Notes: a model not told the origin generated them from the letters alone. Numbered from the stretch's first letter, positions 1 to 5,379 are shown. The stretch: 6,249 nucleotides of DNA from Desulfobacterales bacterium (GCA_030669465.1 DAOVDN010000072.1:1-6249), one strand, 5' to 3'. A program made the numbers and translations.

Positions 1-671
1 CCATCGACCTTGAAAACAAAATGGGGGTTCATTTTTTTCAGTCAGTGGATGGCAAAGATGCGGATCCACAAAGGGAATATTATGTCCAATCCCTGATGGA
101 TGATTTGCAGGAGCGGTGCGCCAAATTGCCTTACCGGTTTATAATTCATGTCCGCAAAGCCTCCACAGTTAACGCTATGGCCTTGCCCGGAGGGCATGTT
201 ATAGTATTTACAGGACTCCTGGATAAAGTGAGTTCTGAAAACGAATTGGCCTTTGTCTTGGCCCATGAGATGGGGCACTATGCCCACCGGGATCATCTCC
301 GGGCTGGAGGCCGGGCTGTTGTGTTAATGACGTTTTCCGCCTTATTATTCGGCGCGGACAGCAGCGTCAGCACAGTGCTGGGTCATACACTGAACATTAC
401 GGAGTTGAGCTTTTCCCGAAAACAGGAAACCCAGGCGGATGAGTTTGCACTCGAAACAATAAATTGTGCCTATGGTCATGTTGGCGGCGCAACTGATTTT
501 TTCGAAAAGATTCCCAAGGAACAGGATCCTGGCAAATTCGGCCATTACTTCGCCTCACATCCTGAAAACCGCCGTCGGATATCTCACCTTAATAACATAA
601 TACGGTCCAGAGGATTTAATCCGGCGAAAAGGAAACCGCTGCCCGAAGCCATATGGATCTCTATCCCATGA
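1..671 (+). CDS. M48-family zinc metalloprotease, 5' end missing
   Basis: This encodes the catalytic part of a peptidase of the M48 (Ste24/HtpX/BepA-like) family, which cleaves proteins with a single bound zinc. The frame is open from base 3, six codons before the first Met at 21, and no ribosome site precedes that Met, so the true start is probably left of the window. Counting from that Met, the zinc motif HEMGH is at residues 82-86. The third ligand is probably E136, in the family pattern SRKQETQADEFA, with conserved D140. The family segment NAMALPGGHVIVFTGLL (51-67) precedes the zinc motif, and SHPENRRRI (179-187) matches the usual late HP..R motif. Residues 97-112 are hydrophobic and could be buried or membrane-associated. 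No signal peptide or TPR repeats are visible, but an N-terminal membrane anchor or signal could lie upstream. The exact subfamily (BepA-like, LoiP-like or other) cannot be decided from this part. Confidence 0.9.
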   Translation, partial: IDLENKMGVHFFQSVDGKDADPQREYYVQSLMDDLQERCAKLPYRFIIHVRKASTVNAMALPGGHVIVFTGLLDKVSSENELAFVLAHEMGHYAHRDHLRAGGRAVVLMTFSALLFGADSSVSTVLGHTLNITELSFSRKQETQADEFALETINCAYGHVGGATDFFEKIPKEQDPGKFGHYFASHPENRRRISHLNNIIRSRGFNPAKRKPLPEAIWISIP

Positions 672-680
672 GCGCTAAGG

Positions 681-722
681 AACATCGAACATCGAACGTC
701 CAACATTGAATGTTGAATGGGA
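681..722. repeat. Degenerate heptamer array, consensus AACRTYG
   Basis: Six contiguous 7-base units can be read: AACATCG, AACATCG, AACGTCC, AACATTG, AATGTTG and AATGGGA. The last is the most diverged. The array begins ten bases after the protease stop codon. The same word occurs in reverse orientation from 766 on, so the two tracts could pair in RNA or cruciform DNA. A short separate tandem of another heptamer, GACCACT x2, follows at 726-740. Confidence 0.8.
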
Positions 723-765
723 AAAGACCACTGACCACTGTTCGGTATTGGATATTTGTTTTTCA

Positions 766-870
766 TTCGACGTTGGAATAATTTGAGGAGCGGAGCGACA
801 TCATTATTCGACGTTGGACGTTCAATGTTCGATGTTGGACGTTCATCTTTTAATATGTTCGATGTTCATC
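766..870. repeat. Heptamer tracts TTCGACG/TTGGACG, inverted relative to 681-722
   Basis: The contiguous core at 807-848 reads TTCGACG, TTGGACG, TTCAATG, TTCGATG, TTGGACG, TTCATCT. Further units lie at 857-870 (TTCGATG, TTCATCT) and at 766-779 (TTCGACG, TTGGAAT). The 13-mer ATTCGACGTTGGA occurs at both 765-777 and 806-818. The units are the reverse complement of those at 681-722, making an imperfect long inverted repeat with about 85 bases between the main tracts. Confidence 0.8.
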
Positions 871-989
871 TTTCAAAACAACCCTATATGGCATAAATGC
901 AACCTGTGAATGTTTACAAAATAACTTAGCGCTTATGGGCTCTGCCCCCCCCCCACAATTGCACTCTGAACCTGTGAACGCCAAAAATC

Positions 990-1024
990 AAAGGCCCCAG
1001 ACGAACTTACCGTCTGGGGCCTTT
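990..1024 (-). terminator. Rho-independent terminator, probably for ispG
   Basis: The stem is perfect over 14 bp (990-1003 with 1011-1024, core GGCCCCAGACG) around a 7-base loop. Read on the - strand, the right side of the hairpin is followed by TGATTTTTGG, a short T tract, and it lies about 65 bases past the ispG stop. On the + strand the hairpin is followed only by AAGTTGGG before a TTTT, so termination of the protease transcript is possible but weaker. Confidence 0.75.
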
Positions 1025-1040
1025 AAGTTGGGTTTTCGCT

Positions 1041-1117
1041 TTCAGCTTTGAGCCTTCAGCTTTGAGCTTTCAGCTTTGAGCTTTCAGCCTTCAGCTTTGA
1101 GCTTTAAGCTTTGAGCT
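1041..1117. repeat. Eleven-unit heptamer array TTSAGCY overlapping the 3' end of ispG
   Basis: Eleven exact, in-register 7-base units run without a gap. TTCAGCT/TTCAGCC alternates largely with TTGAGCT/TTGAGCC, and there is one TTAAGCT. The last 27 bases (1091-1117) are also the final eight codons and the stop codon of ispG on the - strand. Because 7 is not a multiple of 3, each unit is read in a different frame along the array. Confidence 0.95.
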
Positions 1118-2173
1118 TCTTTCAACCTCTTCCAGTAAAACCTCAACCAGTTTTTCTTGAGGAAATTTTTTAACAACCTTTCCCTTCTTGAAAAGTATTC
1201 CAGTACCATCACCGCCCGCAATACCGATATCAGCCTCCTTTGCTTCTCCTGGTCCATTTACAACACAGCCCATGATTGCAATCTTGATATATAAAGGGTT
1301 TGACAAAAGAGCTCTTTCAACACGTTCAACAATATCAAACAGATCGATGTTGCAGCGGCCGCAGGTAGGACATGATATTATCTCTGGACCATGCCGGCGA
1401 ATATTTAGAGCTTTCAGAATTTCATACCCCACCCGCACCTCTTCAACCGGATCCCTGGTCAAAGAGACACGGATCGTATCGCCGATACCTTCTGCAAGGA
1501 GCATCCCTATTCCAAGAGAAGACTTGACGATTCCGGAATAAAGTGATCCGGCCTCGGTCACACCAACATGAAGCGGAAGGTCGGTTTTTGAGGAAAGAAG
1601 CCTGTAAGCATCTATGGTGCGATGGACATCGGATGCCTTTATTGAGATCTTCATCTCGTGAAAATCGAGCGACCTTAATAATTCAATATGCCGAATAGCA
1701 CTTTCGACCATCCCTTCTGCACTTACGCCGTTATATTTTTTCAGTATCTCTTTTTCAAGAGAACCTGAATTAACCCCGATGCGGATCGGAATATGAAATT
1801 TTTTTGCGCAGTCAACAACGGCTTTTATTTTTTTTACACTTCCGATATTCCCTGGGTTTATCCTAAGCCCGTCAGCTCCTGCCCTGGCTGAAGCGATAGC
1901 AAGGCGAAAGTCAAAATGGATGTCAGCTATAAGAGGAATAGAAATTTTCTTCTTTATTGAAGAGATTGCAGCGGCTGCCTCCTCATCAGGCACAGCCACT
2001 CTGACAATTTCACATCCTGCTTCTTCTAAACGCTTTATTTGGGAGACTGTGGCCGGAATATCCTGGGTAAATGTATTTGTCATGGACTGGACGGCAACAG
2101 GAGCCATGCCGCCGACCTTTACTTTTCCGACCATTATCCGACGTGTTTTTTTACGTTTTAAGACAAAAGACAT
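1091..2173 (-). CDS. ispG: 4-hydroxy-3-methylbut-2-enyl diphosphate synthase (IspG/GcpE)
   Basis: IspG is a cytosolic [4Fe-4S] enzyme. It reductively opens the ring of methylerythritol cyclodiphosphate to HMBPP, the next-to-last step of the MEP route to isoprenoids. The 360-residue length is close to the bacterial short form (about 370). The N-terminal TIM-barrel part is clear (AVQSMTNT at 27-34, LIADIHFDFRLA at 81-92, LRINPGNIG at 103-111). The C-terminal cluster domain has SCPTCGRCNIDL with C268 and C271, and GCVVNGPGEA with C303 and E310, matching the known C-C-C-E cluster ligands. The start at 2173 has GAGG eight bases upstream (2182-2185). The last eight residues, SSKLKAQS, are encoded entirely by the adjoining heptamer repeat, so the ancestral stop was probably nearer residue 352. 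A terminator follows at 990-1024. Confidence 0.97.
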   Translation of the reverse strand: MSFVLKRKKTRRIMVGKVKVGGMAPVAVQSMTNTFTQDIPATVSQIKRLEEAGCEIVRVAVPDEEAAAAISSIKKKISIPLIADIHFDFRLAIASARAGADGLRINPGNIGSVKKIKAVVDCAKKFHIPIRIGVNSGSLEKEILKKYNGVSAEGMVESAIRHIELLRSLDFHEMKISIKASDVHRTIDAYRLLSSKTDLPLHVGVTEAGSLYSGIVKSSLGIGMLLAEGIGDTIRVSLTRDPVEEVRVGYEILKALNIRRHGPEIISCPTCGRCNIDLFDIVERVERALLSNPLYIKIAIMGCVVNGPGEAKEADIGIAGGDGTGILFKKGKVVKKFPQEKLVEVLLEEVERSSKLKAQS

Positions 2174-2211
2174 AATGCAGGCCTCGTAAATCTTTGCTAA
2201 TTAAGGGGTGA

Positions 2212-2227
2212 TTTATTGGACAATAAA
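2212..2227. promoter_or_regulatory. Short dyad TTTATTG-GA-CAATAAA upstream of ispG
   Basis: Perfect 7-bp inverted arms with a 2-base centre lie 38 bases upstream of the ispG start codon. The position and symmetry fit a protein-binding operator for a dimeric regulator. The element is AT-rich and could also be chance. No known regulator motif is recognised. Confidence 0.25.
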
Positions 2228-2245
2228 CTCCCATTCCATTTAGTA

Positions 2246-2507
2246 GTTACGGTTCAGAGGTTCAAGGTTCAGAGGTTGACGGATTCATGATGCTTACCCA
2301 GTGAAATCAATGGGATCGGAAAAATTCGCGAAGCGATTAACCCCTGGCCCAGGAACCGTGAACCTTTCAACCCAGACCGACCAAATGTCCAATTTTTATC
2401 AGATCCGTTACGAATAAAGGGCTTGAAGACCATATAAAAAATCATTTTTAACGAGGTTTGTAATGGGTAACTCTGAACCCTGAACCTCTGAACCTCTGAA
2501 CGGTTAC
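2246..2507. repeat. Inverted pair of GAACCTCT-type arrays bounding a ~190-bp segment
   Basis: The left arm (2246-2282) contains TTCAGAGG, TTCAAGG, TTCAGAGG, TTGACGG. The right arm (2471-2507) contains AACCCTG, AACCTCTG, AACCTCTG, AACGGTTAC. They are inverted copies sharing GTTCAGAGGTTCA exactly, and both arms carry a GTTAC-like outer edge. Units alternate between 7 and 8 bases. No coding capacity lies between the arms. It may be a small non-autonomous inverted-repeat element, or two independent arrays in opposite orientation. Confidence 0.6.
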
Positions 2508-2525
2508 GTCACTTTTCATCGGATT

Positions 2526-3257
2526 CTATAATGTGCAGCATAAACTGCTTATCATCTCACATACAGCCCTGCGGTTTTTTTTAAAGCGTTTTTCCTTAAA
2601 TCCTGACCGCAACTTAAATGTGGAAAGCTCGTCAGAAACCACAAGGATTCCGCCCACTTCAACATTGCGATACCTTCCCACGGTAAAGATAGCTGAAATT
2701 TCCATCTCAACCGCCAAGACATCTTTTTTCTGAAAATACTCCACCTTTTCACAGGTCTCCCTGTAGATTGCGTCAGTAGACCAGACAACTCCTTCATGAA
2801 AAGGTAGACCATTTTTTATTAAGATATTCTTTGTTTTTTCCAAAACTTGGACTGATGGCAGCGCCATGCCGCTCTCATCAGCATTGTAATGTTTCGATGT
2901 CCCCTCATCAATGATAGCGCCGGTCGGTATAATAATATCTCCTATCTTAACATTATGTGAGACCGCACCGCACCACCCGAAGAATAAAATTTTTCGCGCG
3001 CCCCAGGCAATAAGGGTTTCAAGAACTATTGCGGCATATGGAGCGCCGATTAAAGGACCGGTCAAAGAAAAACTTGCAGTACGGCCACCGTCGCCAACAT
3101 ATAACCTGCTCATCAACAGGTTGTTGAAATTATCTTCGCTCAAATTCATCAATTTGCAAAGAAAGCGAAGATCTGTCTTGCTGCCCAACATCACGGCAAC
3201 AGGCCCCAGATCCGGAGAATTCTTCCCCTTTACAGGGTTTACGATCGAATTATACAT
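2526..3257 (-). CDS. Nucleoside phosphorylase, PNP/UDP (PNP_UDP_1) family
   Basis: Members of this family cleave the glycosidic bond of nucleosides, usually with phosphate, giving a free base and ribose-1-phosphate; some relatives are hydrolytic nucleosidases. The 243-residue protein is the usual family length. Visible signatures are the GPLIGAPYAA segment (67-76), GWCGAVS followed by VKIGDIIIP (94-111), VEMEISA (183-189), whose Met-Glu normally contacts the ribose, and SDEL (208-211), whose Asp is the usual base-contacting acid. It looks closer to uridine/purine phosphorylases than to MTA/SAH nucleosidases, but substrate cannot be fixed by eye. No strong ribosome site precedes the Met at 3257, so Met23 (start at 3191) is an alternative; it would remove a non-conserved-looking N-terminus. 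The PC4-like gene lies 80 bp upstream on the same strand and may be co-transcribed. Confidence 0.88.
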   Translation of the reverse strand: MYNSIVNPVKGKNSPDLGPVAVMLGSKTDLRFLCKLMNLSEDNFNNLLMSRLYVGDGGRTASFSLTGPLIGAPYAAIVLETLIAWGARKILFFGWCGAVSHNVKIGDIIIPTGAIIDEGTSKHYNADESGMALPSVQVLEKTKNILIKNGLPFHEGVVWSTDAIYRETCEKVEYFQKKDVLAVEMEISAIFTVGRYRNVEVGGILVVSDELSTFKLRSGFKEKRFKKNRRAVCEMISSLCCTL

Positions 3258-3284
3258 GAGAACTTAGTTCGCTTCGCTTGCAAT

Positions 3285-3332
3285 TAGTTGAGTAGTTGAT
3301 TAGTCGAGTGGTCGAGTGGTCGAGTGGTCGAC
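3285..3332. repeat. Six-unit octamer array, consensus TRGTCGAG
   Basis: Contiguous 8-base units read TAGTTGAG, TAGTTGAT, TAGTCGAG, TGGTCGAG, TGGTCGAG, TGGTCGAC. The array fills the short gap between the PC4-like stop and the phosphorylase start, ending five bases before the former. Inverted copies of the same word occur at 5363-5378 and 5481-5517. Confidence 0.9.
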
Positions 3333-3337
3333 CAAAG

Positions 3338-3589
3338 TTAGGCTGGCTTTGCAAGACGCGAGAGCTCATTTTTTACTTCATCAATAATTTCATAAAACCA
3401 CATCAGATCCTCAATTGTCATACGGCCTGCCTTGCGCTGAGACTCGCTGCCGTCTTTTTTTATAAATACCCTTGGACCTATCTGAAGTTTGGGCTCGCCT
3501 TCACCATATCTATTGATAGAAATAATAAGTCCTGTTTCATCGCACTTCCACTTCTTTAAAATTTTATCCCTTTCCGGGTCAAACGCCAT
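3338..3589 (-). CDS. Small PC4/p15-like single-strand DNA-binding protein
   Basis: The start was placed at the Met at 3589, giving 83 residues beginning MAFDPERDK. GGAGG (3595-3599) sits five bases upstream, whereas the ATG four codons earlier overlaps that ribosome site. The middle reads as a short beta-rich sheet with basic residues (GLIISINRYGEGEPKLQIGPRVFIKKDG, about 20-47). After RKAGRMT comes an amphipathic helix, IEDLMWFYEIIDEVKNELSRL. This order (curved sheet, then a helix opened by a Gly-Arg-hydroxyl motif) resembles the transcriptional coactivator PC4/p15 family, whose bacterial members bind single-stranded nucleic acid as dimers. That assignment rests on pattern resemblance only. 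It is the first gene of a leftward block that includes the nucleoside phosphorylase 80 bp on. A plain conserved hypothetical protein is the fallback call. Confidence 0.7.
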   Translation of the reverse strand: MAFDPERDKILKKWKCDETGLIISINRYGEGEPKLQIGPRVFIKKDGSESQRKAGRMTIEDLMWFYEIIDEVKNELSRLAKPA

Positions 3590-3619
3590 ATTATCCTCCA
3601 TTTCTTGTCATGTTTTTTC

Positions 3620-3666
3620 ACCACGAAGGGCACGAAGAACGCGAAGATAAAACCATTCTTCGTGGT
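3620..3666. repeat. CACGAAG nonamer repeat with inverted copy
   Basis: Three 9-base units (CCACGAAGG, GCACGAAGA, ACGCGAAGA) span 3621-3647. ACCACGAAG at 3620-3628 is matched by its exact reverse complement CTTCGTGGT at 3658-3666, giving a 9-bp stem with a 29-base loop. A T-rich run follows on the + strand (3667-3686), so weak rightward termination is possible, but no + strand gene ends nearby. The ACCACGAAG word is a commonly seen intergenic repeat in several bacterial phyla. Confidence 0.65.
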
Positions 3667-3702
3667 TTAATTTTTCTTTTTTTCTTTGCGATTCCGACTA
3701 AT

Positions 3703-3912
3703 TCAAAAAACGCAATTTGTGGCCGTACCGCGCAGAGTATAATAATATTCTAACAGTCGTCTTCCTGCATTTGCAAGTCTTTCTTTTTTCTGCTCCATCT
3801 GTTCGCGGAATCTTAATAGTTTTTTACTTGACCATTTTAGCCTTTTTGTATATTGTCTAAATTTGCATTTAATAAGCCTTAAAATCATATATGCTTTGTG
3901 AAGTCTTATCAT
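3703..3912 (-). CDS. Doubtful 69-aa basic hypothetical protein
   Basis: An open frame encodes a Lys/Arg-rich, probably helical peptide (for example KRLKWSSKKLLRFREQMEQK, roughly residues 23-42). I recognise no family. There is no Shine-Dalgarno match before the Met at 3912, and that Met lies at the edge of the dyad at 3901-3935. The frame fits inside a gap that otherwise needs two promoters. It could be a small real gene, a decayed gene remnant or chance; I lean slightly to non-coding. Confidence 0.25.
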   Translation of the reverse strand: MIRLHKAYMILRLIKCKFRQYTKRLKWSSKKLLRFREQMEQKKERLANAGRRLLEYYYTLRGTATNCVF

Positions 3913-3935
3913 TCAAGCAAGGGCTGATAAGACTT
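3901..3935. promoter_or_regulatory. Perfect 11-bp dyad upstream of the aminomutase homologue
   Basis: AAGTCTTATCA (3901-3911) and TGATAAGACTT (3925-3935) are exact reverse complements around a 13-base spacer. No T tract follows on either strand, so it is not an ordinary terminator. It overlaps the proposed -35 hexamer and lies 65 bases before the start codon, which fits an operator or an upstream structural element. Confidence 0.5.
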
Positions 3936-3961
3936 GGCTGATATAGCGAATTGATTATAGT
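3934..3961 (+). promoter_or_regulatory. Possible sigma70-type promoter for the aminomutase homologue
   Basis: TTGGCT (3934-3939) and TATAGT (3956-3961) are separated by 16 bases. The -10 differs from consensus at one base and the -35 at three. The predicted transcript would begin near 3968, leaving a leader of about 30 bases with GAAGG at 3991-3995. The -35 overlaps the right arm of the dyad. Confidence 0.35.
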
Positions 3962-3999
3962 AGCGTTAAAGACTTGCGCAAAAAGACAAAGAAGGTATT

Positions 4000-5349
4000 A
4001 TGCGAAATTGTAAGCTGAATCTGGTAGCAACCAGCACACATGACCCAAAATATATATCTTATTCTCTCCGTAACTTCAAAAAGCTTCCGCAAATAGAGAA
4101 ACTTTCAAAAGAGCAAAAGTTTGCTATTGAGGTTGTTTCTCGGGTTCTTCCTTTTAAAACGAACAATTATGTAACAGAAGAATTAATCGATTGGGACAAT
4201 ATTCCAAACGACCCTCTCTTTATACTCAATTTTCCCCAAAAGGAGATGCTAAGACCGGAACACTTTGAAGAAATGGCTATGCTTATTCGCAACAGTGCCG
4301 GCAAAGAAAAAATTCAGAATGCAGCGAATAGAATTCGTATGGAATTGAACCCTCATCCCAGCGGCCAGATGGAGCATAACAGACCTTCTATAAATGGAAA
4401 AATGCTCGAAGGCATGCAGCATAAGTATAAAGAAACCGTGCTCTTTTTTCCAAGTCATGGACAAACCTGCCATGCTTACTGTTCCTTTTGTTTCCGGTGG
4501 CCGCAGTTCATTGGGACAAATGACTTGAAATTTGCTATGCGGGATACAGATCTGCTAATACAATATGTTCGTAGACATACCAAAATCACTGATGTTTTAT
4601 TTACAGGCGGTGATCCGCTTGTTATGAGCAGCAAAATTCTCGGATCCTACATCAATCCGCTTATAGAGGCTAAAATTCCAAACCTGAAGACCATCAGGAT
4701 TGGTACCAAAGCATTGGGATACTGGCCTTACCGATTTACAAGTGATAACGATGCTGATGAATTAATAGCTCTTTTCAATAAAGTGACTCGGTCAGGAATT
4801 CATCTGGCTATTATGGCTCATTTCAACTCTCCTCGTGAGCTGGAAACCATTGCTGTATGTAAAGCTATTGGGCGCATCCGTGAAACCGGAGCTCAGATAA
4901 GGGCCCAGTCTCCATTGCTGGCTAATATTAATGACAAGGCTGAAATATGGGCTGGGATGTGGAAGGAACAGGTTAACCTGGGATGCATTCCATACTATAT
5001 GTTTGTGGCACGAAATACCGGCGCCAAACATTACTTTTGTGTACCATTGGTGCGAGCATGGAAAATTTTTCGCAAAGCATATCAATCAGTAAGCGGACTA
5101 TCGCGTACTGTTCGGGGGCCGAGTATGTCGGCCCACCATGGAAAGGTTCAAATTCTTGGCGTAAACGAGATTAATGGAGAAAAGGTTTTTGTAATGCAAT
5201 TTTTACAAGCGCGAAATCCTGATTGGGTATCCCGTCCATTTTTTGCCGGATATGATAAGAATGCCACATGGCTTGATGAGTTGAAACCTGCATTTGGTGA
5301 GGATAAATTTTTCTTCGATAAAGCCGAACATACCCTGCGTTTCTGCTAA
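4000..5349 (+). CDS. KamA-family radical SAM aminomutase homologue, substrate probably not lysine
   Basis: This 449-residue protein belongs to the lysine 2,3-aminomutase (KamA) group. These enzymes use a [4Fe-4S] cluster, S-adenosylmethionine and PLP to move an amino group from C2 to C3, making beta-amino acids. The cluster motif is C157-x3-C161-x2-C164, followed by R166, which aligns with the substrate-carboxylate Arg of the clostridial enzyme. TGGDPLVMSS (202-211), RIGTKA (233-238), AHFNSPREL (273-281) and the NQS-like AQSPLL (302-307) follow in family order. The PLP lysine is probably K382, in GPSMSAHHGK instead of the usual DAPGGGGK. Two aspartates that bind the lysine side chain in the clostridial enzyme align with R338 and R372. 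The start has GAAGG four bases upstream, and the gene stands alone on this strand. A beta-glutamate-type product is an inference. EpmB (EF-P modification) is less likely because that enzyme is shorter and keeps the canonical motifs. Confidence 0.88.
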   Translation: MRNCKLNLVATSTHDPKYISYSLRNFKKLPQIEKLSKEQKFAIEVVSRVLPFKTNNYVTEELIDWDNIPNDPLFILNFPQKEMLRPEHFEEMAMLIRNSAGKEKIQNAANRIRMELNPHPSGQMEHNRPSINGKMLEGMQHKYKETVLFFPSHGQTCHAYCSFCFRWPQFIGTNDLKFAMRDTDLLIQYVRRHTKITDVLFTGGDPLVMSSKILGSYINPLIEAKIPNLKTIRIGTKALGYWPYRFTSDNDADELIALFNKVTRSGIHLAIMAHFNSPRELETIAVCKAIGRIRETGAQIRAQSPLLANINDKAEIWAGMWKEQVNLGCIPYYMFVARNTGAKHYFCVPLVRAWKIFRKAYQSVSGLSRTVRGPSMSAHHGKVQILGVNEINGEKVFVMQFLQARNPDWVSRPFFAGYDKNATWLDELKPAFGEDKFFFDKAEHTLRFC

Positions 5350-5362
5350 ATTCCAACGACTT

Positions 5363-5379
5363 CAGTCGACTACTCGACC
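5363..5379. repeat. Octamer repeat pair CAGTCGAC/TACTCGAC
   Basis: Two 8-base units, inverted relative to the array at 3285-3332, lie 14 bases after the aminomutase-homologue stop. They run directly into the 13-mer ACCCCTGGCCCAG (5377-5389), which is also found at 2340-2352 beside a different repeat. Confidence 0.6.

Larger units (their letters stand above)
672..1090. other. Convergent intergenic region, repeat-rich, no gene seen
   Basis: This gap separates the 3' ends of the protease gene (+) and ispG (-). I find no credible coding frame. It holds two inverted groups of degenerate heptamers (681-722 and 766-870), a short GACCACT tandem (726-740), two copies of AACCTGTGAA (901-910 and 969-978), a run of ten C (945-954), a strong hairpin (990-1024) and the start of a TTCAGCT heptamer array that continues into ispG. 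Confidence 0.75.
2174..2525. other. Intergenic region upstream of ispG, no gene seen
   Basis: These 352 bases lie between the phosphorylase stop and the ispG start, both on the - strand. I see no coding frame. The region holds a 7-bp dyad near ispG (2212-2227), inverted GAACCTCT-type repeats near both ends (2246-2282 and 2471-2507), a further AACCGTG/AACCTTT tract (2354-2367), and the 13-mer ACCCCTGGCCCAG (2340-2352) that recurs at 5377-5389. No convincing -35/-10 pair for ispG stood out, although one would be expected here. Confidence 0.6.
3590..3999. other. Divergent intergenic region between the PC4-like gene and the aminomutase homologue
   Basis: This 410-base stretch separates genes pointing away from each other and should contain promoters for both. 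It holds the CACGAAG repeat and its inverted copy (3620-3666), a T-rich stretch (3667-3686), one doubtful leftward ORF (3703-3912), an 11-bp dyad (3901-3935) and a possible rightward promoter (3934-3961). Confidence 0.6.

Noticed and set aside
681..1117. CRISPR array
   Set aside because: Units are 7 bases long and contiguous, with no spacers of uniform length, no 24-37 base repeats and no cas genes, so these are simple tandem repeats.
1188..1541. Rightward 117-codon open frame opposite ispG
   Set aside because: It lies wholly antisense to strongly conserved ispG sequence, its product has low-complexity Ser/Pro/Ile composition, and it has no ribosome site.
2911..3267. Rightward 118-codon open frame opposite the nucleoside phosphorylase
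   Set aside because: It is a shadow of the family-matching gene on the other strand, with no recognisable domain.
3296..3559. Rightward 87-codon open frame over the octamer array and PC4-like gene
   Set aside because: It starts inside the tandem repeat and is antisense to the gene with the GGAGG site; composition looks random.
3590..3601. Longer start for the PC4-like gene at the Met at 3601
   Set aside because: That ATG overlaps the GGAGG ribosome site serving the Met at 3589 and has no site of its own.
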